64,000 nucleotides of DNA from Thioclava nitratireducens (lineage in GTDB: Bacteria; Pseudomonadota; Alphaproteobacteria; Rhodobacterales; Rhodobacteraceae), in assembly GCF_001940525.2 (NCBI RefSeq), contig NZ_CP019437.1:780501-844500 (forward strand). Direction: 5' to 3'. The notes under the pieces were generated by a model. That model saw only the letters and a program-made list of their open reading frames with translations. It made no database searches and had not been told where the DNA came from. Below are positions 35,649 to 44,841 of this stretch, in pieces. Position 1 is the stretch's first letter. Each line of letters begins with the position of its first letter. Made by a program: the position numbers and the translations under genes.

Positions 35649-36962
35649 ATGCCGCATTTTCTGGACACGCGCGAAGATGGGTTTGAAGCCCGGTTTGTCG
35701 AACTTCTGGGGATGAAGCGCGAGGACAGTCCCGATGTGGATGCTGTCGTGGCCGAGATCATCGCAGATATCCGCAAGCGGGGCGATGCGGCGCTGATCGA
35801 GCTGACCGCGAAATTCGACCGGCTGGAGCTCACGCCCGAGACGCTGGCTTTCTCTCCCGACGAGATCGAGGCCGAGGTCGCGAAAGTGCCTGCCGAGGAG
35901 CGCGCGGCGCTGGAACTGGCGGCCGAGCGCATCCGCGCCTATCACGAGCGTCAGATGCCGCATGACGCGCGCTGGATCGATGCGAGCGGGGCGGAGCTTG
36001 GCTGGCGCTGGGGACCGGTTTCGGCGGCGGGGCTCTATGTACCCGGCGGATTGGCGAGCTATCCCTCTTCGGTGCTGATGAACGCAATCCCGGCGAAGGT
36101 CGCGGGCGTAGAGCGGCTTGTGGTCGCCTGCCCGACGCCGGGCGGGGCGGTGAACCCGTTGGTGCTGCTGGCGGCGCAACTCGCGGGAGTCGATACGGTT
36201 TACCGGATGGGCGGCGCGCAGGCGATTGCAGCGCTGGCCTACGGGACCGAGACGGTCACGGCCGTCGACAAGATCACCGGGCCAGGCAACGCTTTCGTCG
36301 CGGCGGCAAAGCGCCGCGTGTTCGGGCGCGTGGGCATCGACATGATCGCGGGGCCGTCCGAAATCCTCGTGATCGCGGACGGCACGGGCGATCCGGACTG
36401 GATCGCGCTCGACCTGATGAGCCAGGCCGAGCATGACGAGAGCGCGCAGGCGATCCTGATCACCACCGACGAGGCCTTCGGCGAGGCGGTTGTGGCGGCG
36501 GTCGAAAAACGGCTCGAGACGCTGGAGCGCCGCGCCATCGCGGGCGCCAGCTGGCGCGATTTCGGGGCGGTGATCGTCGCGCGGGATCTGATGGAGGCAG
36601 CCGAGCTGTCGAACCGGGTAGCCCCCGAGCATCTGGAACTTTGCGTCGCCGATCCCGATTGGCTGGCGGAAGCGATCACACACGCGGGTGCCATTTTCCT
36701 TGGTGCCTACACACCCGAAGCGATCGGCGACTATATTGGCGGGCCGAACCACGTTCTGCCCACGGCGCGCTCGGCGCGGTTTTCCTCAGGCCTCTCGGTG
36801 ATGGATTTCATCAAGCGCACGACCATGGCGAAGATGACGCCCGGCGCGCTGAAGGCGATCGGCCCTTCGGCGGAGATTCTGGCGAAATCGGAAAGCCTCG
36901 AGGCGCATGGGCTGTCGGTGCGTGCGCGGCTCGATGCGCTCAATGACGAAGGGGAGGGGTGA
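35649..36962 (+). CDS. hisD: Histidinol dehydrogenase
   Basis: HisD is the zinc enzyme that performs the last two steps of histidine synthesis, oxidising L-histidinol to histidine with NAD+. The 437-residue protein has the family blocks PGGLASYPSSVLMNAIPAKV, VDKITGPGNAFVAAAKR, GPSEILV and NRVAPEHLEL, and the C-terminal NHVLPTARSARF. The length is normal. The stop overlaps the start of the UPF0262 gene (TGATG), so the two are coupled. Confidence 0.97.
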   Translation: MPHFLDTREDGFEARFVELLGMKREDSPDVDAVVAEIIADIRKRGDAALIELTAKFDRLELTPETLAFSPDEIEAEVAKVPAEERAALELAAERIRAYHERQMPHDARWIDASGAELGWRWGPVSAAGLYVPGGLASYPSSVLMNAIPAKVAGVERLVVACPTPGGAVNPLVLLAAQLAGVDTVYRMGGAQAIAALAYGTETVTAVDKITGPGNAFVAAAKRRVFGRVGIDMIAGPSEILVIADGTGDPDWIALDLMSQAEHDESAQAILITTDEAFGEAVVAAVEKRLETLERRAIAGASWRDFGAVIVARDLMEAAELSNRVAPEHLELCVADPDWLAEAITHAGAIFLGAYTPEAIGDYIGGPNHVLPTARSARFSSGLSVMDFIKRTTMAKMTPGALKAIGPSAEILAKSESLEAHGLSVRARLDALNDEGEG

Positions 36963-37438
36963 TGGCCCGGATTTCGCATATCCAGCTGGACACGAGCGGC
37001 CTTCCCGCGCCCTCGCCCGAGATCGAGCAGGAGCGCAAGGTCGCGATCTACGACCTGCTCGAGGATAACAGCTTCGACATCCCGGGTCGTGACGGCCAAC
37101 CCGCGCCGGAAGGGCCGTTCACGTTGACGCTGGCAGTGCGCGACCGGCGGCTGGTCTTCGACACCGAAACCGAGAGCGGCGCGAAAGTGGCGGAGTTCCA
37201 TCTGTCCTTCGGCCCGTTCCGGCAGGCGGTGAAGGACTATTTCCAGATCTGCGAGAGCTATTTCGAGGCGGTCAAGAAACTGCCGCCCAGCCAGATCGAA
37301 GCTATCGACATGGCGCGGCGCGGCATACACAACGAAGGCGCGCGCATCCTGCAGGAACGCCTTGAAGGCAAAGCCGAGATCGACATCGACACGGCGCGGC
37401 GCCTCTTCACCCTCGTTGCCGTTCTCGCCCCGAGGTAA
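36962..37438 (+). CDS. UPF0262 family protein
   Basis: A 158-residue protein (MARISHIQLDTSG...) of the UPF0262 family, recognised by IYDLLEDNSFDI and LSFGPFRQAVKDYFQICESYFEAVK. It is an alphaproteobacterial conserved protein of unknown function, usually next to hisD. The start overlaps the hisD stop. Five bases separate it from the phosphatase-like gene. Confidence 0.88.
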   Translation: MARISHIQLDTSGLPAPSPEIEQERKVAIYDLLEDNSFDIPGRDGQPAPEGPFTLTLAVRDRRLVFDTETESGAKVAEFHLSFGPFRQAVKDYFQICESYFEAVKKLPPSQIEAIDMARRGIHNEGARILQERLEGKAEIDIDTARRLFTLVAVLAPR

Positions 37439-37443
37439 TCGGA

Positions 37444-37896
37444 ATGGGCGAGATCCCCAACTCCGTTCTTTTTGCGTGCGATCATAACTCCACGCGCTCC
37501 CCGATGGCCGAGGGGATGATGAAGAAATTTTACGGCACCGAATGTTACGTGCAGTCAGTGGGCGTGAAGGCCGATCTGGAGATCGACGGGTTCACCATCG
37601 CGGTGATGGCGGAGATCGGCGTCAATCTGGAGCGACACCGCGCGCGCTCTTTCACCGAGTTGCAGGAATGGGGCGACGATCTGTCGGCCTTCGATCTGGT
37701 GATCGCACTTTCGCCCGCCTCGCAGCGTCAGGCGTTGGAACTGACGCGGTTTTTCCATCTCGACGTGGAATATTGGCCGATTCTCGACCCGACCGGGATT
37801 GGTGAGACGCGCGAGGCCAAACTCGCCGCCTATCGCGATACCCGCGACCAGATCCGTCGTCATCTCATCGACCGTTTCGGCCCCCCTCAGGAGTAA
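37444..37896 (+). CDS. Low-molecular-weight protein phosphatase/arsenate reductase-like protein
   Basis: A 150-residue protein with the LMW protein-tyrosine-phosphatase fold. The P-loop is ACDHNSTRSPMAEG, a C-x5-R signature with Thr in place of the usual second Cys (NxCRS), and the general-acid loop is ILDPTG (Asp-Pro). Both catalytic elements are present, so activity is plausible. The substrate is unknown. It is fourth in the hisD cluster. Confidence 0.85.
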   Translation: MGEIPNSVLFACDHNSTRSPMAEGMMKKFYGTECYVQSVGVKADLEIDGFTIAVMAEIGVNLERHRARSFTELQEWGDDLSAFDLVIALSPASQRQALELTRFFHLDVEYWPILDPTGIGETREAKLAAYRDTRDQIRRHLIDRFGPPQE

Positions 37897-37900
37897 GACC

Positions 37901-38308
37901 ATGCCTCGCGCCCGCGCTCTCGACACGATCACGCGTTACTACGATGCCTTCAACGAAGGCGATACCAAGGCGATGGAGCGGCTGCTGGGCGAGCCCTTTG
38001 CGCATCATGTGAACGAGGGGAAAATCCGCCACGGGATCGAGGCGTTCCGCGAATTCAACGCGCATATGAGCCGCTGCTATCGCGAGCAACTGACCGACAT
38101 GGTGATCATGGCGAACGATGCCGGCACCCGCGGTGCGGCAGAGTTCATCGTGAACGGCGTCTATCTGGAGACCGATGACGGGCTGCCCGAGGCGCATGGG
38201 CAAAGCTATGTCCTGCCGGCGGGAGCGTTCTTCACGCTCGACGAGGGCAAGATCACGCGCGTGGTCACCTATTACAACCTCGCCGACTGGATCGCGCAGG
38301 TCTCGTGA
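37901..38308 (+). CDS. NTF2-like (SnoaL/ketosteroid-isomerase fold) protein
   Basis: A 135-residue protein with the cone-shaped NTF2-like fold pattern: TITRYYDAFNEGDTKAMERLL at the N-terminus, FAHHVNEGKIRHGIEAFREF and the C-terminal GKITRVVTYYNLADW. Members include small isomerases and proteins without enzyme activity. The ATG follows CAGGAGTAAGACC. Its stop overlaps the GNAT start. Confidence 0.8.
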   Translation: MPRARALDTITRYYDAFNEGDTKAMERLLGEPFAHHVNEGKIRHGIEAFREFNAHMSRCYREQLTDMVIMANDAGTRGAAEFIVNGVYLETDDGLPEAHGQSYVLPAGAFFTLDEGKITRVVTYYNLADWIAQVS

Positions 38309-38901
38309 TGGAGGTGCGGCGGTTGACCGGTGAGGCGCTGGATGAGGCGTTTGATGCGGCGCTTGACGACGTGGCGCGGCTGCGGATCGCGGTCTTCCGG
38401 GACTGGCCCTACATCTATGACGGCTCGCTGGAGTATGAGCGGCGTTATATCCAGAGCTACCGCGAGAGCGATGCGGCGGTGGTCGTCGGCGCGTTCGACG
38501 GGACGACATTGGTTGGAGCGGCCACGGGCACGCCGCTGGAAGATCACGCCGATGATTTCGCGGCACCTTTCGCAGGCACCGGGTTGCAGCTGGAAGACGT
38601 GTTCTACTGCGCCGAGTCGGTGCTGCTGCCCGACTATCGCGGGCAGGGGCTCGGTCACGCCTTCTTCGACCACCGCGAGGCCCATGCGCGCCAGCTGGGG
38701 CGCTGTCATTCGGTCTTCTGCTCGGTGATCCGGCCCGACGATCATCCCTTGAAGCCCGCCGATTACCGCCCGCTCGACGGGTTTTGGCGTAAGCGGGGCT
38801 ATGCGCCGATGGAGGGCGTAATCGCGCGGTTCAAATGGACCGATCTAGGTGAGGATCAGCAGACGGAGAAGGCACTGCAATTCTGGGGACGCCCGCTGTG
38901 A
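38308..38901 (+). CDS. GNAT family N-acetyltransferase
   Basis: A 197-residue acetyltransferase-like protein. The acetyl-CoA motif is VLLPDYRGQGLGHAFFDHRE (motif A, R-x-x-G-x-G), preceded by VVVGAFDGTTLVGAATG. The acceptor is unknown. It overlaps the NTF2-like gene at the start (TGATG) and the nitrilase-family gene at the end (GTGA), so the three are translated as a unit. Confidence 0.85.
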   Translation: MEVRRLTGEALDEAFDAALDDVARLRIAVFRDWPYIYDGSLEYERRYIQSYRESDAAVVVGAFDGTTLVGAATGTPLEDHADDFAAPFAGTGLQLEDVFYCAESVLLPDYRGQGLGHAFFDHREAHARQLGRCHSVFCSVIRPDDHPLKPADYRPLDGFWRKRGYAPMEGVIARFKWTDLGEDQQTEKALQFWGRPL

Positions 38902-39803
38902 GCCGCGATGTGACGATAGCCGCGGCGGCCTATCCGCTCGACTGGTTCGACGATTGGGCGGGCTACGCGGCGAAGGTTACGACTTGGGTGGCCGAGGCTG
39001 CCGGGCAGGGCGCGCTGCTCCTGGTTTTTCCCGAATACGGCGCGATGGAGTTGGCGAGCCTCGGCGGTGCAGAGGTCGCGGCTGACCTGGAAGCCGCGCT
39101 GGCGCATGTCGCCGGATTACGCGCGGATATGGAGACGCTGTTCGCAAATCTCGCGGCAAAACATGGCGTGCATATCCTCGCCCCCTCCGGCCCCGTCATC
39201 GAAGGGCCTAAGCGCGTGAACCGGGCGAGCCTGTTCGGTCCCGGCGGGCTGATCGGGCATCAGGATAAGGCGATCATGACGCGGTTCGAGCGCGAGATCT
39301 GGCATGTCGATGCGGGCGAGGGGCTGGCGCTTTTCGACACCGCGCTCGGCAAGATCGGGGTCACCATCTGCTACGACAGCGAATTCCCCCTGCTGGCGCG
39401 CGCTCTGGCCGAGGCGGGGGCAGAGATCATCCTCGTGCCCTCCTGCACCGACACCGTCGCGGGCTATAACCGGGTGCGGATAGGTGCGATGGCGCGGGCG
39501 CTGGAAAACCAATGCGTGACCGTTCAGGCGCCGACCGTGGGCGATGCGCTTTGGTGCCCGGCGGTGGACGAGAACCGGGGCACGGCTGCGATCTTCGCGC
39601 CGCCCGATGGGCTTTGGCCCGAAAACGGGATCGTGGCCGAAGGGGCCCCCGACTCACCCGGATGGACCTTCGCGACGGTGGACTTGGATCGCGTCGCGCA
39701 AAGCCGGACTGCAGGAGCTGTTTTGCCCTACAAACATTGGTCCGAGCAGTCTGAGGCGGCCCAAATAATCCGGATCGCCTCGGAAAACCCCGCCCAGCCT
39801 TGA
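38898..39803 (+). CDS. Carbon-nitrogen hydrolase (nitrilase superfamily)
   Basis: A 301-residue protein with GTG start (overlapping the GNAT stop). The Glu-Lys-Cys triad is seen in [20 protein letters not shown] and [12 protein letters not shown]. It should hydrolyse an amide or related C-N bond. The specific substrate is not deducible. The coupled GNAT may act on a related amine. It ends 82 bases before infA. Confidence 0.9.
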   Translation: MSRDVTIAAAAYPLDWFDDWAGYAAKVTTWVAEAAGQGALLLVFPEYGAMELASLGGAEVAADLEAALAHVAGLRADMETLFANLAAKHGVHILAPSGPVIEGPKRVNRASLFGPGGLIGHQDKAIMTRFEREIWHVDAGEGLALFDTALGKIGVTICYDSEFPLLARALAEAGAEIILVPSCTDTVAGYNRVRIGAMARALENQCVTVQAPTVGDALWCPAVDENRGTAAIFAPPDGLWPENGIVAEGAPDSPGWTFATVDLDRVAQSRTAGAVLPYKHWSEQSEAAQIIRIASENPAQP

Positions 39804-39885
39804 CATTCCCCTTGAATTTCGCGGCTTACGGGCGCATTTAAACGCTCGCCCGCGAATTGCGCGGGAAACCATTTACGGAGTGACC

Positions 39886-40104
39886 ATGGCCAAGGAAGAA
39901 ATGCTCGAATTTCCCGGTGTCGTGAAGGAACTCCTGCCTAACGCGACATTTCGGGTCGAGCTGGAGAACGGCCATGAGATCATCGCGCATATGGCAGGCA
40001 AGATGCGTAAGAACCGCATCCGCGTTCTGGCAGGCGACAAGGTTCAGGTGGAAATGAACACCTACGACCTCACGAAGGGTCGTATCAACTACCGCTTCAA
40101 GTGA
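39886..40104 (+). CDS. infA: Translation initiation factor IF-1
   Basis: A 72-residue S1/OB-fold protein: [20 protein letters not shown], then [32 protein letters not shown]-1 binds the ribosomal A site in initiation. The start is the ATG at 39886. A CCCGCG-aattg-CGCGGG hairpin lies in the leader about 20 bases upstream. Its stop overlaps the GTG start of maf. Confidence 0.97.
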   Translation: MAKEEMLEFPGVVKELLPNATFRVELENGHEIIAHMAGKMRKNRIRVLAGDKVQVEMNTYDLTKGRINYRFK

Positions 40105-40670
40105 AGCTGATCCTCGGCTCGGCGAGCCCGCGGCGGCGAGAGCTTCTGGCCCAGCTCGGGCTGGAGCCTTTTGACGTGCGCCCCGCCGATATCGACGAAA
40201 CGCCGTTCAAAGGCGAGGCCGCGCGCGACTATGTCGCTCGCATGGCCCGCGAGAAAGCGATGGCGCTCGATGTGGCCGACGACGAGGTGCTGTTGAGCGC
40301 CGATACAACGGTGACCTGCGGGCGCCGCATCTTGGGCAAACCCGAAGACGAGAAGGAGGCGGCGGAGTTTCTCTGGCTGCTCTCCGGGCGTCGGCACCAT
40401 GTGTTTACCGCCGTGGCGATCCGCACGGCGCAGGGCCTGCGCGAGCGGCTCGTCGATACGGTGGTGAAGTTCAAACCGCTTAGCGACGAGGACGTGAACG
40501 GCTATCTCGCCTCGGGCGAGTGGCACGGCAAGGCGGGTGGCTACGCCATCCAGGGGCGCGGCGGCGCGTTCGTGCCGTGGATCCAGGGCTCGTTCACCGC
40601 GGTCGTGGGGTTGCCGCTCGCAGAAACCGCAACGCTGCTCGCAAGCGCGGGCATTCGAGGGGAAGTGTAA
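40101..40670 (+). CDS. maf: Maf-like nucleotide pyrophosphatase
   Basis: A 189-residue Maf/YhdE-type protein that hydrolyses non-canonical or dTTP/UTP-type nucleotides. Seen: [33 protein letters not shown] and [28 protein letters not shown]. It starts at GTG overlapping infA's stop, and its TAA overlaps the rng ATG. This infA-maf-rng-yacG order is a standard alphaproteobacterial operon. Confidence 0.94.
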   Translation: MKLILGSASPRRRELLAQLGLEPFDVRPADIDETPFKGEAARDYVARMAREKAMALDVADDEVLLSADTTVTCGRRILGKPEDEKEAAEFLWLLSGRRHHVFTAVAIRTAQGLRERLVDTVVKFKPLSDEDVNGYLASGEWHGKAGGYAIQGRGGAFVPWIQGSFTAVVGLPLAETATLLASAGIRGEV

Positions 40671-41722
40671 TGCAGGGGCGTGTGGTTCTGCTGGACGAAA
40701 TCGCCGGTCGCGAAGCGGCGGCGCTGATGGTCGACGGGCAACTCGAAGACCTGATCATCGACACTTCCGACGAGATCAGCTTTGCCCCCGGCGCGATTCT
40801 GCGCGGCACGATCGGTCGCCAGATGAAAGGGCAGGGCGGCGTCTTCGTCGATCTGCCCGAAGGCGCGCGCGGCTTTCTGAAAGAGGTGAAGGGGCTCGCC
40901 CCCGGCCAGACCGTGATCTGCATGGTCTCCGGCGGCACCGAGCCCGGCAAGGCGCTGCCTGTGACGCTGCGGGTGCTGTTCAAGTCGCGCTACGCCATCG
41001 TCACCCCCGGCGCGCCCGGCATCAACGTCTCCCGGCGGATCCATGAAGAGAATCTGCGCGCCGACCTGCAGGCAGCAGCCGAGGCGGTGATGGAAGGCTC
41101 GGATATGGGCGTGATCCTGCGCTCCGCCGCGGCCCATGTGTCGCTCGAAGAGGTGGCCGAGGATGTCGCCGCGATGCGCGAGCTGGCCGAGGCCGTGACT
41201 AACGATACTGTAGGCGGGCCGGAGCTGCTCGTCGACGCGCCCGATCCGCATGAAGAAGCCTGGCGCGACTGGGCCGAACCGGTGCCGGACGAGGTGATCG
41301 AAGGCGGGTTCGACGATCACGGCGTCACCGACGCGATCGGAGCGCTTCTACACCCGCGGGTCGACCTTCCGGGCGGGGCGCATCTGATGATCGAGCCGAC
41401 CCGTGCCTTGATTTCGGTCGACGTCAATACCGGCAACGACACGACGCCCGCCGCGGCGCTGAAGGCGAATATCGCCGCGGCCCGAGAGTTGCCGCGTCAG
41501 CTGCGTCTGCGTGGCCTTGGGGGGCAGGTCGTGATCGACTTTGCCCCGATGCCCAAGCGCGACCGTCAGGCGCTGGAGCAGCAGCTGCGCCGCGCCGTAA
41601 AAGGCGAGCCAGAGACCTCGCTCGCAGGCTGGACGCCGCTGGGCAATTTCGAGATGCAACGCAAGCGCGACCGCGTGCCGCTCGCACGTCTCTTGCGGGG
41701 CCAGACGACGGAGGCGATATGA
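40670..41722 (+). CDS. rng: Ribonuclease E/G family protein (short form)
   Basis: A 350-residue member of the RNase E/G family, which cleaves single-stranded A/U-rich RNA and is expected to act in rRNA or mRNA processing. The catalytic aspartates are in MIEPTRALISVDVNTG and GQVVIDFAPM. It is clearly shorter than RNase G (about 490): the C-terminal small domain and the CPxCxG zinc-link are missing. Oligomerisation may therefore differ. It overlaps maf and yacG. Confidence 0.88.
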   Translation: MQGRVVLLDEIAGREAAALMVDGQLEDLIIDTSDEISFAPGAILRGTIGRQMKGQGGVFVDLPEGARGFLKEVKGLAPGQTVICMVSGGTEPGKALPVTLRVLFKSRYAIVTPGAPGINVSRRIHEENLRADLQAAAEAVMEGSDMGVILRSAAAHVSLEEVAEDVAAMRELAEAVTNDTVGGPELLVDAPDPHEEAWRDWAEPVPDEVIEGGFDDHGVTDAIGALLHPRVDLPGGAHLMIEPTRALISVDVNTGNDTTPAAALKANIAAARELPRQLRLRGLGGQVVIDFAPMPKRDRQALEQQLRRAVKGEPETSLAGWTPLGNFEMQRKRDRVPLARLLRGQTTEAI

Positions 41723-41910
41723 GCTGCCCAATCTGCGGCAAGGAGGCCGACCCGAAATACCGCCCCTTCTGTTCCAAGCGCTGTGCCGACGTCGATCTGG
41801 CGCGCTGGCTGAACGGCTCCTACGTCATTCCCGGCGATATCGCCGAGGAAGAAGAGCGCGCGCCGACCGGCCCCGCGGGCGATGATTTGCCCCCCGGCAA
41901 GCCGCACTGA
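41719..41910 (+). CDS. yacG: DNA gyrase inhibitor YacG
   Basis: A 63-residue zinc-binding protein: CPICGKEADPKYRPFCSKRC gives the C-x2-C-x15-C-x3-C zinc site, then ADVDLARWLNGSYVIPG as in YacG, which inhibits DNA gyrase. The acidic and Pro-rich tail is normal. It overlaps the rng stop and is the last gene of the infA operon. Confidence 0.93.
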   Translation: MSCPICGKEADPKYRPFCSKRCADVDLARWLNGSYVIPGDIAEEEERAPTGPAGDDLPPGKPH

Positions 41911-42009
41911 AAACCTTTCGCAAGATCGCGGAAATTTCTGCGAAATCCCTCTGGACACCCCCCGCGCCCTCGTCTAGTAACCGCTCCACCAAGACCGAAA
42001 GGTCGAAGT

Positions 42010-42085
42010 GCCCGGATAGCTCAGTTGGTAGAGCAGCGGATTGAAAATCCGCGTGTCGGTGGTTCGAATCCGCCTCCGGGCACCA
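42010..42085 (+). tRNA. tRNA-Phe(GAA)
   Basis: A 76-base tRNA with acceptor GCCCGGA/TCCGGGC, anticodon arm GCGGA-TTGAAAA-TCCGC with anticodon GAA (Phe), T-loop GGTTCGAATC and encoded CCA. It is the attachment site of the second integrative element. Confidence 0.96.
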
Positions 42086-42151
42086 TAGCATCCGCCAAGC
42101 TACTGTTTTGCCTCAGCTTTATCGCAAGATGGAGCTACCGTAGAACATGGC
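42072..42151 (+). repeat. 80-bp inverted repeat, left copy (attL and integrase start)
   Basis: Covers the tRNA-Phe 3' end, the integrase leader and the first codons of the integrase. It is perfectly complementary to 43333-43412. It contains CCGTAGAAC (42138-42146), a motif repeated at the element's other end. Confidence 0.92.
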
Positions 42152-43325
42152 GGAGAACAAAACTGCACCCCACTCATTTGTGAAAGATGGCGTCTACTAC
42201 TTCGTGAGGCGCGTCCCCAAGGACCTGCTGCACCACTACACGTCACCGAAAATCTCTTTCTCGTTACGCACGAGGTCGGCATCCGTCGCCACCTCCCGCG
42301 CCTTGAGAGCAGCACAGCGGCTCGACGAGCACTGGTATTTCCTCAGGATCAACGACTGCGATCTACCGGGGAAGCACATGCTGCGCCTGGCGCAGAACAC
42401 CAACGCTGTCCCTGCCATGATGGCCATGCCCGCCGCTACAGCTGAAACCGTGAAGCTCTCGGAAGCCGTGGGCATCTACCTGCGGCTCAAGGGTCAGGGT
42501 CGTCCGGTCACCTTCCACCGCGCTGCTGAGCGGTCCTGCGGGTATGTCATCGACGTTTGCGGCGACAAGGACATCACTGCCTACACCAAAGCAGACGCGA
42601 ACGCCTTCCGCGACGATCTGATCAAGCGCGGACTGGCAGGCAGCAGCATGACGCGCGTGTTCGGAACGGTACGCTCAGTCATCAACTTCGCTGCCGCCGA
42701 GATCGGCATCGACATCACGAACCCATTCGGCAGGGTCTACTACGACCGCAACGCAGGTGTTGAGGATCGGGAACCGCTGCCGCTCGACGTCATTCGCGCC
42801 CTACAGAGCGAGTGCCGCAAGCTCGACGATGATCTGCGCTGGCTGGTTGCCTTGGTGTCCGACACCGGGATGCGCCTCGCTGAGGCGGCAGGTCTGTTGA
42901 GGGAGGATCTCAAGCTCCATGATCCAATCCCGCATGTGGTCGTGCGAGAGCATCCGTGGCGGCGCTTGAAGACGGCAGGCAGCAACCGGAAGGTCCCGCT
43001 CGTGGGCGCAGCGCTCTGGGCCGCTCAGCGTGTCCACGACAGCGTCAAGGACAGCGAGTTCGCCTTCCCGCGATACAACAAGGGAGACCAGACCAATGCC
43101 AACTCGGCGAGCGCTGCGCTGAACAAATGGATGAAGCCATACGTCAGCGAGAAAGGGACCATGCACAGCTTCCGTCACTCGATGCGTGACCGGCTGCGGG
43201 CTGTGGAGTGTCCCGCCGACATCGTGGATCAGATCGGAGGGTGGCAGACCGAGGGTGTTGGGCACAGCTACGGCAAAGGCTACCCGCTCGACGTGCTGGC
43301 CAAATGGATGGGAGCTGCAGCATAG
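42147..43325 (+). CDS. Tyrosine integrase of tRNA-Phe element
   Basis: A 392-residue tyrosine recombinase. N-terminal HSFVKDGVYYFVRRVPKDLLHHY matches the start of the tRNA-Thr island integrase, so both belong to one subfamily. The catalytic residues are in SDTGMRLAEAAGLL (Arg), HSFRHSMRDRL (His-x-x-Arg), GGWQTEGVGHSYGKGY (Trp and Tyr). All are present, so the enzyme looks functional. It begins 61 bases after the tRNA and ends just before the inverted repeat copy. Confidence 0.93.
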   Translation: MAENKTAPHSFVKDGVYYFVRRVPKDLLHHYTSPKISFSLRTRSASVATSRALRAAQRLDEHWYFLRINDCDLPGKHMLRLAQNTNAVPAMMAMPAATAETVKLSEAVGIYLRLKGQGRPVTFHRAAERSCGYVIDVCGDKDITAYTKADANAFRDDLIKRGLAGSSMTRVFGTVRSVINFAAAEIGIDITNPFGRVYYDRNAGVEDREPLPLDVIRALQSECRKLDDDLRWLVALVSDTGMRLAEAAGLLREDLKLHDPIPHVVVREHPWRRLKTAGSNRKVPLVGAALWAAQRVHDSVKDSEFAFPRYNKGDQTNANSASAALNKWMKPYVSEKGTMHSFRHSMRDRLRAVECPADIVDQIGGWQTEGVGHSYGKGYPLDVLAKWMGAAA

Positions 43326-43332
43326 CCGACGG

Positions 43333-43412
43333 GCCATGTTCTACGGTAGCTCCATCTTGCGATAAAGCTGAGGCAAAACAGTAGCTTGGCGGATGCTATG
43401 GTGCCCGGAGGC
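43333..43412 (-). repeat. 80-bp inverted repeat, right copy
   Basis: Exact reverse complement of 42072-42151, ending in the tRNA-Phe 3' end core. It starts 7 bases after the integrase stop. Confidence 0.92.
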
Positions 43413-43427
43413 AGTTCTGGTTTCCCA

Positions 43428-43655
43428 GTTGTGCTCCCGTTACAGGCATCGCGTCAGCTTCAAGCCTCAGCAAACACAAGGGTAATCGCATCTCTCAGTT
43501 GGGGTCAACAGGTGCCGCGTGTTCTACGGCTTGTTCTACGGCAGCGTAGAGCCGCTGAGACGAGCTGTGGTGGTCGACGTGGGAACCCCACTGTCGGGCG
43601 CAAGCTGACCCTGCGGTGTATCCCAGACGTTTCCGCAGTGTTCCTCCATAGTGGG
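43428..43655 (-). repeat. 228-bp inverted repeat, copy A
   Basis: Reverse complement of 45124-45351 with one mismatch found by eye (g/a near 43434). It contains GTTCTACGG at 43521-43529 and 43533-43541. Copy A ends exactly where the IS begins. Together with 43333-43412 it forms, on the minus strand, [right-end arm] - 15 bases - att core - [left-end arm], the order of a circular attP. Confidence 0.9.
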
Positions 43656-43681
43656 TGACCTGCCCCCCTTGGGGCCCTCGT

Positions 43682-44590
43682 TCATAACGAGAGTCTGCAG
43701 GTTTGAGATTGGTAGTCGGATCGGTTGTTGTGGGCAAGCGCGCCGGGCGCGGAGCCCTCAAATTGCTCAAGCGTCCGGCGCGCTTCGAGCGGCGTCTGGT
43801 TTCCCAGAGACGAGTGCGGTCTGACGGCGTTGTAGTCGTAGCGCCAGAGCGCCAACTTGCGCCGGGCATCGTCCAGTGTGTCGAAGATCTCCTCGTTTAA
43901 TAATTCGTCGCGCAGGCTTCCGTTGAAGGACTCGATGAACGCGTTCTGCTGCGGCTTGCCGGGGTCGATGTAGTGCCAGGGAATGGCGTTCTGGTCGGCC
44001 CATCTCAGGATGGCCCGGCTGGTGAACTCCGTCCCGTTGTCGCTGACAATGCAAGCAGGCTTTCCGTAGATCCGCACCAGCGCATCGAGTTCACGGGCAA
44101 CACGCTTGCCCGATATACTGGTATCGGCGACCAGGCACAGGTTCTCTCTGCAACAATCGTCGATCACGGCCAAAATACGGAACTTGCGCGAGGCGCCGAA
44201 GCTGTCCGCCAGGAAGTCGAGCGACCAGCGCGCATTGGGATGCGCCGCCGCAGGCATCGGCGTGCGTGACCCGCGAGCCCGCTTGCGTCCACGCCGTCGC
44301 TTCACCGATAGCCCTTCCTCGCGATAGAGCCGATACAGCTTCTTGTGGTTCATGGTCATGCCCTTGCGCTCAAGCAGGATGCCGATCCGGCGATAGCCAA
44401 ACCGGCGCCGCTTCCCGGCGATCTCCTTCATCTCCTCGCGGATCTCGGGGCAGTCCGGCGGGCGTGTGCGCCGGACCGTCTTGGGGTCGACACCGACAAG
44501 CTGGCAGGCCCGACGCTGCGAGATGTCATGATCCCGCATCGCCCTGAGCGCCGCCTCTCGCCGCCTGGTCAATGTCGTCAGTTCTTTCCC
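43682..44590 (-). CDS. IS3-family transposase OrfB (DDE domain)
   Basis: About 302 residues after the frameshift point. The DDE integrase-fold residues are in [11 protein letters not shown] (Asp), [11 protein letters not shown] (Asp) and [16 protein letters not shown] (Glu), preceded by the HTH_21-like region [19 protein letters not shown]. It is made as the OrfAB fusion by a -1 slip at GGGAAAG (44584-44590, minus strand). All catalytic residues are present. The C-terminal part [16 protein letters not shown] is typical. Confidence 0.92.
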   Translation of the reverse strand, partial: GKELTTLTRRREAALRAMRDHDISQRRACQLVGVDPKTVRRTRPPDCPEIREEMKEIAGKRRRFGYRRIGILLERKGMTMNHKKLYRLYREEGLSVKRRRGRKRARGSRTPMPAAAHPNARWSLDFLADSFGASRKFRILAVIDDCCRENLCLVADTSISGKRVARELDALVRIYGKPACIVSDNGTEFTSRAILRWADQNAIPWHYIDPGKPQQNAFIESFNGSLRDELLNEEIFDTLDDARRKLALWRYDYNAVRPHSSLGNQTPLEARRTLEQFEGSAPGALAHNNRSDYQSQTCRLSL

Positions 44591-44841
44591 AGCAGATCCT
44601 TCAGAACCACGTTGTCGAGCATGGTGTCGGCCAACAGACGTTTGAGCTTGGCGTTTTCGTCTTCGAGCGCCTTCAGCCTGGCTGCCTCGGAGAGCTCCAT
44701 GCCACCATACTTGGCCTTGAACTTGTAAAAGGTCGCCGGGCTGAGGCCATGCCTGCGGCACACATCAGCTGTCGGCATGCCTGCCTCCTGCTCCTTGATC
44801 ATCCCAATAATCTGCGCCTCGGTGAAACGGCTTTTTCGCAT
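44578..44841 (-). CDS. IS3-family transposase OrfA (HTH)
   Basis: An 87-residue protein: [21 protein letters not shown] starts the HTH_Tnp_1 domain ([20 protein letters not shown]), followed by a leucine-zipper-like helix ([20 protein letters not shown]). It ends GKN-stop just after the slippery heptamer, which is the normal OrfA/OrfB layout. Confidence 0.92.
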   Translation of the reverse strand: MRKSRFTEAQIIGMIKEQEAGMPTADVCRRHGLSPATFYKFKAKYGGMELSEAARLKALEDENAKLKRLLADTMLDNVVLKDLLGKN

